Shown piece after piece: positions 43,510 to 51,746 of a stretch of 64,000 nt of DNA. Numbering within the stretch: position 1 is the first letter of the stretch; every line of letters begins with the position of its first letter. Under the pieces are notes generated by a model, which was not told the origin of the DNA, did no database searches, and saw only the letters and a program-made list of their open reading frames with translations. Source of the DNA: Gemmobacter megaterium. GTDB taxonomy: Bacteria; Pseudomonadota; Alphaproteobacteria; Rhodobacterales; Rhodobacteraceae. The stretch covers positions 124,001 to 188,000 of the forward strand of contig NZ_FTOT01000001.1 of the NCBI RefSeq assembly GCF_900156815.1. Direction: 5' to 3'. The position numbers and the translations under genes were made by a program.

Positions 43510-43545
43510 CGCCCCATCCGCAGGTCTGCGGGCGGGGCGCGGTTT
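43510..43545 (+). terminator. Hairpin terminator after hmgL
   Basis: CGCCCC-AT-CCGCAG pairs with CTGCGG-GC-GGGGCG (43510-43523 with 43526-43539): 12 pairs with a 2-base internal mismatch. A short T run follows (43543-43545). It is suitably placed eight bases after the hmgL stop. Confidence 0.6.
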
Positions 43546-43703
43546 GATGTCTGGCCCCACAGGGGCCGCGTGCGATGGCGTTTCACGGCGTGCCGCTGGT
43601 TTGGTGTCGGCCTTGCCCCCCGGTGTTTCAGAGCGCCGGGTTTCGCAGCGCCGGATCAGGGCAGAGTTGCCGCCCGCAGGGCTGTGCCGGGGCGGCGACC
43701 TTT

Positions 43704-44777
43704 TCAGCGACGGGCGCCTTGCTCGTACAGGGCGCCGGTGCGGGTTGCCTCCCATGGGGCCAGCCGGATGTCTTCCTGTTTCAGGAACCCCTTGGCGGGC
43801 AGGGTGCCTGCGCGGACCATCTCGATCACCGCGACGACCGAGGCAGAGGTGGTCCAGGCAATGGCCGTGCGCCGGGTGCCGTTGATTTCCAGCGGATAAT
43901 AGGCGCGCACGAATTCCTTGCGTTTCAGTTGCCCGCCATCCCAGCCTTCGGCGGCGACGTGAACATAGACGACATCCTCGTCCACCGGCGGTTTGGCATG
44001 GGTCAGGATGCGGCCCGCTTCGGCGCGGTTCTCCCGCATCAGCAATTCGTGGAAGAAAAAGTTCATCAACTGCGCATGGCCCGGATAGCGCATGGTCTTG
44101 TAGTCGAGATTCTCGATCTTGCCGGCATAGGTCTCGCACATGGTGCCAAGGCCGCCCGAGGTGGTGAACGCCTCCAGCTTGACGCCGTTGACATAGATGG
44201 TTTCCATCCATTCCATCGCCGAAACCATCTTGCGCGTGCCCTCCTCGATCACTTCGCAATCGTTGAGGTATTCGTTCACCACGCCTTCGGGGGACCAGTT
44301 GAACGCATAGCCCAGCAGGCCGGTGGGGTTCTGGGGCAGCGCGCCCACGCGCAGGCGGATCGAGCGGACCTTTTCAAAGCGGTTCGCCAGATCTGCGCCC
44401 ACGATGCCGACAAAGCCGGGCGCAAGCCCGCATTGCGGGGCCATCACGCCAGAGGAGGTTTCTGCCAGTTTGCGGATGTGGTTGGTCGTCGGCACATCTT
44501 CGGTCAGGTCGAAATAGTGCAGCCCCATCGCATGGGCCACGGTCGAGACGCCGATGTTCAGGTGATAGGGCAGGCAGGACAGCACCGCCTGTTGCCCGGC
44601 CAGCGCGCTGCGCAGGGCGGCATCGTTGGAAATGTCGACGGCCTTCACCTTGAACGGGGCGCCTTCCAGCCCGCGGGCATCAATGCCCGTCACCTCGAAT
44701 CCGGCCCCGGCCAGCAGTTCGGCAGCCAGATGCCCGACCTTGCCCAGACCCAGAACCGCAACCTTTTCGAACGCCAT
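43704..44777 (-). CDS. Saccharopine dehydrogenase family protein
   Basis: A 357-residue oxidoreductase. The N-terminal Rossmann motif is VLGLGKVGHLAAELL (about 8-22). The family-typical YFDLTEDVP and MAPQCGLAPGFVGIVGADLA follow, and a C-terminal domain ends before a short basic tail. It probably belongs to the saccharopine/lysine dehydrogenase group acting on lysine-derived substrates. The gcdH gene 3.8 kb away supports a lysine catabolic context, but the exact reaction (saccharopine cleavage or lysine epsilon-oxidation) is not determined. A striking inverted repeat lies about 113 bp upstream. Confidence 0.85.
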   Translation of the reverse strand: MAFEKVAVLGLGKVGHLAAELLAGAGFEVTGIDARGLEGAPFKVKAVDISNDAALRSALAGQQAVLSCLPYHLNIGVSTVAHAMGLHYFDLTEDVPTTNHIRKLAETSSGVMAPQCGLAPGFVGIVGADLANRFEKVRSIRLRVGALPQNPTGLLGYAFNWSPEGVVNEYLNDCEVIEEGTRKMVSAMEWMETIYVNGVKLEAFTTSGGLGTMCETYAGKIENLDYKTMRYPGHAQLMNFFFHELLMRENRAEAGRILTHAKPPVDEDVVYVHVAAEGWDGGQLKRKEFVRAYYPLEINGTRRTAIAWTTSASVVAVIEMVRAGTLPAKGFLKQEDIRLAPWEATRTGALYEQGARR

Positions 44778-44889
44778 GACATGTCCCTTTCATTCCGGCG
44801 CCCGCTGCGCCTGTCCACGGGACTTTGCCCGAGGAACCTGCCGGATCGGTGTGTCACTTCGCGCGTTATGTCAGGAATTTTCGTTGAAA

Positions 44890-44929
44890 TGACGCAAGCG
44901 AGAGTCACATTGCAAAGGCGCTTGCGTCA
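44890..44929. promoter_or_regulatory. 11-bp perfect inverted repeat with 18-bp spacer
   Basis: TGACGCAAGCG (44890-44900) and CGCTTGCGTCA (44919-44929) are perfectly complementary. They lie between the end of the malonyltransferase-like gene (44996) and the start of the saccharopine dehydrogenase family gene (44777). It could be a paired operator for an AsnC/Lrp- or GntR-type regulator, or a long-loop hairpin at the 3' end of the upstream transcript. Confidence 0.5.
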
Positions 44930-44995
44930 CCTTGTCCTGGAGCTTGGCTGTGTTCGCCAAGGGGGGCATGATGCGCCGGGCCTGCGTATCGGGGT

Positions 44996-46018
44996 CTAGC
45001 CTGTGACCAGTCCGCGTTGATCCTCGCGCCCCATCGAGACCAGAATCGGTTGCTCCGCTTGCCGCGCCATGAAGTCGTCCTTCGACGTCATGCCCCGCCA
45101 TCCGGCCAGCACCAGGCTTTGCGCCACGGCGCCGCCCAAAGTGGTGCCGGGGCCGGTCACGATGAAGACATCCGGTGCGAATTCCCGTGCCGCCACGGCA
45201 ATGGCATGGGTGAACTCATAGGCTGCCACCACCTGATGCCCCAGCGTATAATCGGCCAGTCTGCCCAGATCGGCAGAGCGGGGCCACCAGATTTCGCCCC
45301 TCCCATCAATCATGGGAAGTGCCGGTTGCTGCCAGGGCAGGCCCAGAAAGGCCGCGCGCCCTTCGGCCGCAACCGGCGCCTGCAAGCCTGTGTGAAAGGC
45401 AGCATGGTTGGGCAGCCGCAGCGGGAACTGCCCCGCTTTGGGCACCGCCGCCTCAAAGGCCGCCAGCCCCGCCTCGTTTCCAGCCAGCACCAGCATTCCG
45501 CCCAGGTCGATCGACAGCGCAAACGCATGTCCCGGCCGTGCACCGATGTCTGCCACCAGCGCCAGCAACTCGGCCTTGCGGGCTGGGTCGGGGCGCCAGT
45601 CGTCACCCATATGCGGATAGACCAGTTGCCCCCCGATCAGCGCCGCCTGCATCCGCGCGCCCATGCCGTTTGCCAGCCGGAATCCCTCGACGGGGGCCAG
45701 CGCACCGGCCACGGCCAGTGCCGAATACCAGCCCATCGAATTGCCCGTGACGGCGACCACCTCGACCCCGGCCAGATCCATGGTATCGGCCACCGTCATC
45801 GCATGAATCAGCGCCGAAGCATTGTCGCCCCGCGTATGCCGTGCCATGTCGAACCGGGCGGCGCCATCCAGATCTGCGAGGCTTTCCTGCCCGGCCTCTG
45901 CCCGCACCGACTCGTAGCTCGCCAGCAGATCGGCCTTGCCGGCATGATGCCGCAGCAGCGACCCCAGTTCGCCCTTGCCATAGGTGCCGCGCCCCGGACA
46001 GACCACAACCGCCTTCAT
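44996..46018 (-). CDS. ACP S-malonyltransferase-like acyltransferase
   Basis: A 340-residue protein of the FabD/acyltransferase fold. The nucleophile elbow is GNSMGWYS (about 92-99), where FabD has GHSLG. The substrate-arginine region reads GARMQAAL, and a histidine in NHAAFHTG is the probable catalytic partner. It is a free-standing domain. FabD itself usually sits beside fabG and acpP, which are elsewhere in this window without fabD, so this may be a second, specialised transferase. It is on the same strand as the fused E1 gene, 176 bp downstream of it. Confidence 0.75.
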   Translation of the reverse strand: MKAVVVCPGRGTYGKGELGSLLRHHAGKADLLASYESVRAEAGQESLADLDGAARFDMARHTRGDNASALIHAMTVADTMDLAGVEVVAVTGNSMGWYSALAVAGALAPVEGFRLANGMGARMQAALIGGQLVYPHMGDDWRPDPARKAELLALVADIGARPGHAFALSIDLGGMLVLAGNEAGLAAFEAAVPKAGQFPLRLPNHAAFHTGLQAPVAAEGRAAFLGLPWQQPALPMIDGRGEIWWPRSADLGRLADYTLGHQVVAAYEFTHAIAVAAREFAPDVFIVTGPGTTLGGAVAQSLVLAGWRGMTSKDDFMARQAEQPILVSMGREDQRGLVTG

Positions 46019-46194
46019 CGCATTTCTCCTCGACCCGGTCGCGCACGACCCTGTTTATATTGGATGGCCCCGGCAAGACGTTGCGGACGGGCGCCTTGTC
46101 AGTCCGTCTGCGCCAGGCACCTGCGGCAGATGTATCGCACAGGGCCCGCCCGGCGCACGGGGCCCGCCCGCCAGGGCAGGACCCTGCGGGCGCG

Positions 46195-48378
46195 CTATGC
46201 CAGCGCGGCCTTGGCCGCCGCCACGATCTGTTCGCGCGAGGGCATGGTTGCCGCATAGGCGGGGCCGGTGGCGATGAAGCTGTCCTCTGCCGCCAGCCGC
46301 GCAACGCCTGTCACGCCTGCCAGCGTCAGGGCGCTGACCACCGCCTCGGACGGCCCGCCTCCGGTGCGGCGGCATTCGTCGACCACCAGCACCCGCGCAC
46401 AGCCCTTGACCGCCTCCAGCATCGCCGCCTCGGGCAGGGGCGTCAGCCAGCGCAGGTCGATCACCCGCGCCGATACGCCTTCGGCCGCCAGATCCGCCTG
46501 TGCCTGACGCGACAGATAGACACCGTTGCCAAAGGTGACGATGGCCAGATCGGTGCCATCGCCATGCACCCCCACCGTGCCAAGCTCTGTCCGTTCGCCC
46601 AGGGCGGGATAGGTGCGCATCCAGCCGCCGTCCTTGTCCGCCAGCAGATCGCGCATCGGGTAAAGCGCGATCGGCTCTAGGAACACCACCAGCCGCTGTT
46701 CCTCGCGTGCCAGCCGGACGCATTCGCGCAGCATCCGCACCGCCTCTGCGCCATCGGAGGGCACGGCAAGGATCAGCCCCGGAATGTCGCGCAGAACGCC
46801 GACCGAGTTGTCGTTGTGGAAATGCCCGCCAAAGCCCTTTTGATAGCCAAGGCCCGCGATGCGCAGCACCATCGGGTTGGTATACTGGCCGTTGGAGAAG
46901 AAGGGCAGCGTCGCCGCCTCGCCGCGCAACTGGTCTTCGGCATTGTGCAGATAGGCCAGGAACTGGATCTCGGGCATCGGCAGAAACCCGTTGTGCGCCA
47001 GACCGATGCCCAAGCCCAGAATGGATTGCTCATCCAGCAGCGTGTCGATCATCCGGTCCGGGCCAAAGCGCGCCTGAAGTTTCTGCGTCACGCCATAGAC
47101 GCCGCCCTTGCGGCCGACATCCTCGCCCATCATGACGATTTCGCCATGCTCCAGCATCAGATCGGTCAGCGCCCAGTTGATCAGCTTGGACATGATCTGT
47201 GGCTCTGCCATCTGGCGTAGCTCTGCGCCGAAGGCGGCGGCGCGCGCCTCCTCTGCCGGGCCATTGGTCGGGCGACAGGGCCTTGCAGGCGGTATCAACG
47301 CGGCCATCACGCCCTTGGCGTCGTTCAGGCGCGGGCGCGTCACCGCTTCGGCGGCGACTCTGGCCACCCGTTCGCGGGTGTCGAGATAGATTTGCAGCGC
47401 CTCTTGCGGTGCCATGGCGCCGGCCTCGGCCATCAGCCGGACGGAATGCAGCAGCGGATCGTTCGCCTCTTCGGCTTCGACCTCTTCGCGGGGCATGTAG
47501 GTGGTGGGCAGATCGGCCCCGGCATGGCCATACAGCCGCACGGTGCGCAGATGCAGAAAGGCGGGCTTGCGGCGCTTGCGCACCCAGTCGGCGGCTTCCT
47601 TCGCAACGGCGAAGGTTTCGTACATGTCCAGCCCGTCGGCCTTGAAGTATTTCACACCGGGCCGCGCGCGAAAGCCCGCCTCGATCCAGCCTTTCGGGGT
47701 CTTGGTCGAGATCCCGATCCCGTTGTCCTCGCAGACGAACAACAGCGGCAGCGGGATATGCTGATAGGCGGTCCAGCCTGCGGTGTTGAACGCGCCCTGA
47801 GCCGTCGAATGGTTGGCCGACGCATCGCCGAACGAACAGACGACGATGGCGTCATCGGCCATGCTCCGATGTTCCGGTGGCCGCCGCCGCGCCAGCCCCA
47901 GGGCATAGGCCGCGCCCACCGCCTTTGGCAGGTGGCTGGCAATCGTCGATGTCTGCGGCGGAATATTCAGCGCCTTGGAGCCCAGCACCTTGTGCCGCCC
48001 GCCCGAAATCGGATCCTCGGACGACGAGGCGAAGGACAGCAGCATATCCCAGATGGGGGTCTGTCCGGGCACCTGATCGGCGCGTGCAATCTGGAATGCG
48101 GCATCGCGGTAGTGCAGAAAGGCCATGTCCTCGACCCGCAGGGCGGCGGCAACGGCGGCCATCCCCTCGTGCCCCGAGGAGCCGATGGTGTAGAAACCTT
48201 GCCCCGCCTTCTGCATCGCGCGGGCTTGCAGGTCCAGCGCCCGGCTTGCCACCTGCGCGCGATAGACGGCGACCGCCGCTGCGGCAGTCAAGCCCGGTGC
48301 CGGGCTGCGCCCAGCGGGAAAATCCCCGACCGGCACGCGGCGCAGGAAATTGTCGTGAACGATTTGCGAGCGCGGCAT
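46195..48378 (-). CDS. Fused 2-oxoacid dehydrogenase E1 (alpha plus beta in one chain)
   Basis: A 727-residue thiamine-diphosphate enzyme. Residues about 1-370 are the E1-alpha part (TIGSSGHEGMAAVAAAL; TPP motif GDASANHSTAQGA to CEDNGIGIST). Residues about 390-727 are the E1-beta transketolase part (MMGEDVGRKGGVYGVT, then LGIGLAHNG and RVLVVDECRRTGG). In most bacteria these are separate subunits of pyruvate or branched-chain dehydrogenase. No E2 or E3 gene is near. The neighbouring gcdH suggests a substrate that yields glutaryl-CoA or another acyl-CoA, which is inference. The start follows GGGAGGGAG. Confidence 0.85.
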   Translation of the reverse strand: MPRSQIVHDNFLRRVPVGDFPAGRSPAPGLTAAAAVAVYRAQVASRALDLQARAMQKAGQGFYTIGSSGHEGMAAVAAALRVEDMAFLHYRDAAFQIARADQVPGQTPIWDMLLSFASSSEDPISGGRHKVLGSKALNIPPQTSTIASHLPKAVGAAYALGLARRRPPEHRSMADDAIVVCSFGDASANHSTAQGAFNTAGWTAYQHIPLPLLFVCEDNGIGISTKTPKGWIEAGFRARPGVKYFKADGLDMYETFAVAKEAADWVRKRRKPAFLHLRTVRLYGHAGADLPTTYMPREEVEAEEANDPLLHSVRLMAEAGAMAPQEALQIYLDTRERVARVAAEAVTRPRLNDAKGVMAALIPPARPCRPTNGPAEEARAAAFGAELRQMAEPQIMSKLINWALTDLMLEHGEIVMMGEDVGRKGGVYGVTQKLQARFGPDRMIDTLLDEQSILGLGIGLAHNGFLPMPEIQFLAYLHNAEDQLRGEAATLPFFSNGQYTNPMVLRIAGLGYQKGFGGHFHNDNSVGVLRDIPGLILAVPSDGAEAVRMLRECVRLAREEQRLVVFLEPIALYPMRDLLADKDGGWMRTYPALGERTELGTVGVHGDGTDLAIVTFGNGVYLSRQAQADLAAEGVSARVIDLRWLTPLPEAAMLEAVKGCARVLVVDECRRTGGGPSEAVVSALTLAGVTGVARLAAEDSFIATGPAYAATMPSREQIVAAAKAALA

Positions 48379-48486
48379 TGGCGGCTCCCTCCCTTGTCCC
48401 GGCTTTTCCGGCACCGGGATCGTTGTCCCACAGGCGGGTGGCTCCCGCCTGTCTGTCTTGCCCGACATGCCCCCAGACCCTCGGGC

Positions 48487-48526
48487 AAATCCCGCGGGTC
48501 AGGGGTGCGGGGGCGGGCGCCCCCGC
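48487..48526 (+). repeat. Degenerate copy of the structured intergenic repeat
   Basis: AAATCCCGCGGG, then GGGGTGCGGGGGC and a perfect 8-bp stem GCGGGGGC/GCCCCCGC (48507-48514 with 48519-48526). It resembles the partial copy at 10704-10739. It lies between gcdH and the E1 gene, both on the minus strand, where it could attenuate read-through. Confidence 0.35.
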
Positions 48527-48533
48527 CCGTGGC

Positions 48534-49754
48534 TCAGTAGAACGCCTGCAATCCGGTGATGGCACGGCCCAGGATCAGCGCGTGCACGTCATGGGTGCCT
48601 TCGTAGGTGTTCACCGTTTCCAGGTTCACCATATGGCGGATCACCTGGAACTCCTCGGAGATCCCGTTGCCGCCGTGCATGTCGCGGGCCCAGCGGGCAA
48701 TGTCCAGCGCCTTGCCGCAGTTGTTGCGCTTGACGATGGAAATCATCTCGGGCGCGGCATTCGCGGCATCCATCAGCCGACCGACCTGCAACGAGGCCTG
48801 AAGACCCAGCGAGATCTCGGTCATCATGTTGGCCAGTTTCAACTGGAAGATCTGGGTCTGGGCCAGCGGCTTGTTGAACTGCTTGCGGTCCAGGCCATAC
48901 TGGCGCGCGGCGTGCAGGCAGAACTCGGCAGAGCCAAGAACACCCCAGGAAATGCCATAGCGGGCGCGGTTGAGGCAGCCGAACGGACCTTTCAGCCCCT
49001 CGACATGCGGCAGCAGCGCATCTTCGCCGACTTCGACATTGTCCATGACGATTTCGCCGGTGATGCTGGCGCGCAGGCTCAGCTTGCCGCCGATCTTGGG
49101 CGCCGACAGGCCCTTCATGCCCTTGTCCAGCACAAAGCCGCGGATCTTGCCGCCATGGGCCTCGGACTTGGCCCAGACCACGAACACATCGGCGATCGGG
49201 CTGTTCGAGATCCACATCTTGGATCCGTTCAGCACATAGCCATTGGCGGTTTTCTTCGCCACGGTCTTCATGCCCGCGGGATCCGATCCGGCGTCGGGCT
49301 CTGTCAGGCCAAAGCAGCCGATGAACTCGCCAGAGGCCAGTTTCGGCAGGTATTTCTTGCGCTGTTCTTCCGAGCCATAGGCATAGATCGGGTACATCAC
49401 CAGCGAGGATTGCACCGACATCATCGAGCGATAGCCCGAATCCACTCGTTCCACCTCGCGGGCGACCAGACCATAGGCGACGTAGCTGGCGCCCAGACCG
49501 CCGTATTCCTCGGGAACCGTCACGCCCAAAAGGCCCATCTCGCCCATTTCACGGAAGATTTCCGGATCGGTGGATTCCTCGGCAAAGGCCTTGATGACGC
49601 GGGGTTGCAGCTTTTCCTGGGCATAGGTGCGGGCGGCATCGCGCATGGCGCGCTCGTCCTCGGTCAGCTGGGCGTCCAGACGGAAGGGATCTTCCCAGTC
49701 GAAGCGGGTCAGATCGGGGGCATCCTTGGCTTTGAGTTTCGGGCGCTCGGTCAT
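48534..49754 (-). CDS. gcdH: Glutaryl-CoA dehydrogenase
   Basis: A 406-residue acyl-CoA dehydrogenase that oxidises and decarboxylates glutaryl-CoA to crotonyl-CoA in lysine and tryptophan breakdown. Catalytic Glu385 lies in [15 protein letters not shown]. GcdH-typical features are [23 protein letters not shown] at the N-terminus, [19 protein letters not shown] near 107, and [12 protein letters not shown]. It is divergent from a LysR gene, an arrangement known for gcdH-gcdR. The fused E1 gene follows 155 bp downstream. Confidence 0.94.
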   Translation of the reverse strand: MTERPKLKAKDAPDLTRFDWEDPFRLDAQLTEDERAMRDAARTYAQEKLQPRVIKAFAEESTDPEIFREMGEMGLLGVTVPEEYGGLGASYVAYGLVAREVERVDSGYRSMMSVQSSLVMYPIYAYGSEEQRKKYLPKLASGEFIGCFGLTEPDAGSDPAGMKTVAKKTANGYVLNGSKMWISNSPIADVFVVWAKSEAHGGKIRGFVLDKGMKGLSAPKIGGKLSLRASITGEIVMDNVEVGEDALLPHVEGLKGPFGCLNRARYGISWGVLGSAEFCLHAARQYGLDRKQFNKPLAQTQIFQLKLANMMTEISLGLQASLQVGRLMDAANAAPEMISIVKRNNCGKALDIARWARDMHGGNGISEEFQVIRHMVNLETVNTYEGTHDVHALILGRAITGLQAFY

Positions 49755-49855
49755 GGCGTTCCTCGTGGTTTCAGGGGTTGCATGAGGTATAGGCTTGGCA
49801 AACCCGGCAATCCAACGTTATCTGGGCGTCAATCCATGCGCAAAACACATATCAC

Positions 49856-50806
49856 ATGAGCCGCCCGCGTCGTTTCCTGCCATCGGTCAGTCTGTTGACG
49901 GCGTTCGAGGCCGTCTTGCGCACCGGCTCGACCGCCGCGGCGGCACGGGAACTGGATCTGACCCAAGGGGCGGTCAGTCGCCTGGTGCAGAACCTGGAAT
50001 CGCAACTGGGGCAACCGCTGTTCCTGCGGGAACGTCGCCGTCTGATCCCGACCGAGGCCGCGCGCGCCTATGGCCGCGACATTTCCCGCGCGCTGGATCT
50101 GGTGGCGCGGGCGTCGATGGAACTGGCCGCCAATCCGGGCGGCGGGGTGCTGAGCCTGGCGATCCTGCCCGCCTTTGGCACCCGCTGGCTGGCGCCGCGT
50201 CTGGCGGGATTCCTGTCGGCGCATCCGGGCATCACGATCAATCTGGCCACGCGGCTCAAGCGGTTCAACTTTGCGGCCGAGGGCTTTGATGCCGCAATTC
50301 ATTTCGGCGTGGATGACTGGCGCGGGGCAGGGCATCTGCGGCTGTTTGACGAAACGCTTGTGGCCTGTGCCGCGCCCGCGTTCCTGCGCGCCAATCCGAT
50401 CCGGCAGCCTGCCGATGTGCACGCCCTGCCGCTGCTTCAGATCGAGACGCGCCCCACGGCCTGGCCGGAATGGTTCCGCGCCCACGGGCTGGTGGCCCCC
50501 TTGCCGCGCGGCATGTTGTTCGACCAGTTCGCCCCGATGACGCAGGCGGCGATCCATGGTCTGGGGGTGGCGCTGCTGCCTGAATTCCTGGCGATGCCGG
50601 ATCTGGACGAGGGGCGGCTGCAACGGCTCCCCGGCGCGCCGGTCAGCGGAACCGGAAGCTATTGGCTGGTCTGGCCAGAGGCGCGGGCCGATTATCCGCC
50701 GGTGGTCGCCTTGCGCGACTGGCTGGCCGCCGAAACCGCCGATCTTCGGGCGCGCGAAGGGGCAGGGGATGGTGCGGACGACGGGGATCGAACCCGTACT
50801 CCCTGA
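49856..50806 (+). CDS. LysR-family regulator, probably of gcdH
   Basis: A 316-residue LysR protein with an N-terminal helix-turn-helix (LLTAFEAVLRTGSTAAAARELDLTQGAVSRLVQNLE) and an effector domain of the GcvA-like type (FGVDDWRGAGHLRLFDETLVACAAP). Divergent orientation and a shared 101-bp promoter region suggest that it activates gcdH, as GcdR does in pseudomonads. The last 12 codons run antisense into the 3' end of the tRNA-Leu gene, so the DDGDRTRTP end is tRNA-derived sequence. No earlier stop exists in frame. ATG 49856 lacks a good ribosome-binding site. Confidence 0.88.
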   Translation: MSRPRRFLPSVSLLTAFEAVLRTGSTAAAARELDLTQGAVSRLVQNLESQLGQPLFLRERRRLIPTEAARAYGRDISRALDLVARASMELAANPGGGVLSLAILPAFGTRWLAPRLAGFLSAHPGITINLATRLKRFNFAAEGFDAAIHFGVDDWRGAGHLRLFDETLVACAAPAFLRANPIRQPADVHALPLLQIETRPTAWPEWFRAHGLVAPLPRGMLFDQFAPMTQAAIHGLGVALLPEFLAMPDLDEGRLQRLPGAPVSGTGSYWLVWPEARADYPPVVALRDWLAAETADLRAREGAGDGADDGDRTRTP

Positions 50807-51085
50807 AGGAGGCAGATTTTCGTACCACTTCGGCTTTCGCCGCCGCCCCCGTTGCGGGGGGCGTTCGTGGTCTGGACTGTCCCTTCGCCATGGCCCCGAA
50901 AGGCTACAGGCGCCGCCCGTCCAGTCTCTACACCTTCCCCGGTGTCGGGGCTTGGCTCGGGATTGGCAGGGGGCCGCATGGCCCCGTCAGCTTTCCCCGA
51001 CTTTGAGCGGTTCTGCACCGCAGGTTTCCCCGCGGGCACCCAATGATTTCAAGTCTGCTGCGTCTACCTGTTTCGCCACGTCCGC
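50770..51085 (-). tRNA. tRNA-Leu(UAA) interrupted by a group I intron
   Basis: Exon 1 (51085-51051) starts GCGGACG and folds into the 5' acceptor strand, a D arm with GCG/CGC and the anticodon stem GCAGA, ending CTT. Exon 2 (50820-50770) begins AAAA, then the stem TCTGC, a long variable arm (CTCC/GGAG), T arm ACGGG-TTCGATC-CCCGT, acceptor CGTCCGC, discriminator A and encoded CCA. The joined exons give loop CTTAAAA with anticodon UAA and all stems perfect. The 230-nt insert lies exactly between U34 and A35. The 3' end overlaps the LysR gene antisense by 37 bp. Confidence 0.93.
50821..51050 (-). ncRNA. Group I intron in the tRNA-Leu(UAA) anticodon
   Basis: Intron of 230 nt between U34 and A35. 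It begins GAAAT after a 5' exon ending in U and ends in G, the omega-G of group I introns. P1 can form between exon ACTT and intron GGGT with the terminal U-G pair. The core elements are recognisable: Q-like AATCCCGAGCCAAG, R-like TAGAGACTGGACGG and S-like ACAGTCCAGACC, with P7 arms CTGGAC (50924-50919) and GTCCAG (50877-50872). Near the 3' end, CGGC-GAAA-GCCG forms a GNRA-capped hairpin. No endonuclease ORF fits. The site and motifs match the IC3 tRNA-Leu introns of cyanobacteria. Confidence 0.9.
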
Positions 51086-51145
51086 ACAGGGCCGAATCCG
51101 GCCCTGCCGCCGATATAGACCAGCCGCGATGGAATGGGCAGTCCC

Positions 51146-51544
51146 TTAGCGCGTGGCGCGCAGCAGCAGGCCATCGCTGCCCAGCAGTTCCAGCGCCCCG
51201 CCCGGCGTCAACGCAAGGGTGGTCACTGCCCCCAGCGCGGCAAGCATCCGGTCCTCGACCTCCATGCGGGCGGAGTCGCAAGCCATGCGTGTGGTGGCCA
51301 TGGCGGTAAAGGTCAGTTGCAACCCGTCCTGCGTCCAGCCGCCGGTAAAGCGGTTGCAGCCGGAATGTCCCGCGACCCTGCCCTCGGCAGAAAAGCTCAG
51401 CGTGGGCGTCGCGTCGGGGGGCAAGGTGATGCCGGGCAGATCGGCGACCTGCCAGTCACCCCCTGTCAGGGTCTGCGCCTGCGCCAGCATGGGCATGGGG
51501 GCCAGCATACCAAGAACGACCGTCAGGGCCTGGAAAATGCGCAT
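51146..51544 (-). CDS. Secreted META-domain (HslJ-like) protein
   Basis: A 132-residue protein with a signal peptide (about 1-23, ending AQAQ) and a META domain: LTGGDWQVADLPG, then PTLSFSAEGRVAGHSGCNRFTGGW and ATTRMACDSARMEVEDRMLAAL, with the paired cysteines and the GCNR motif typical of HslJ. HslJ relatives are envelope or heat-shock-inducible proteins of unclear biochemical role. It lies 60 bp upstream of the tRNA on the same strand, so its transcript might run into the tRNA gene. It is divergent from the DUF1304 gene. Confidence 0.82.
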   Translation of the reverse strand: MRIFQALTVVLGMLAPMPMLAQAQTLTGGDWQVADLPGITLPPDATPTLSFSAEGRVAGHSGCNRFTGGWTQDGLQLTFTAMATTRMACDSARMEVEDRMLAALGAVTTLALTPGGALELLGSDGLLLRATR

Positions 51545-51746
51545 GATATCCTCCGTTCAGCGGCCACTCGGGGCCGGATCCCTTATGGCATCCGCCGCCG
51601 TGCGCCGCCATCCTTGGCGGTGGTGTCCGGCGGGGGTTTGCCGGTGGCCAGTCTGGCACGGGATCGAACGCCGGCAAGGGCTTTGTCCTTGATCTGCCGC
51701 AGGGCGGGCGTCACCCTGCGCTATCGGCCCTGGCAGGAGAACGGGA

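Noticed and set aside
50821..51050. The insert between the tRNA halves as RNase P RNA or two-piece tmRNA
   Set aside because: No RNase P signature such as GAGGAAAGTC and no tag reading frame. The flanking halves instead form a standard tRNA-Leu, and the insert has group I core motifs.
51087..51106. Hairpin CAGGGCCG/CGGCCCTG immediately upstream of the tRNA as a regulatory element
   Set aside because: It could simply be the 5' leader of the pre-tRNA or the 3' hairpin of the META gene transcript; nothing else supports a function.
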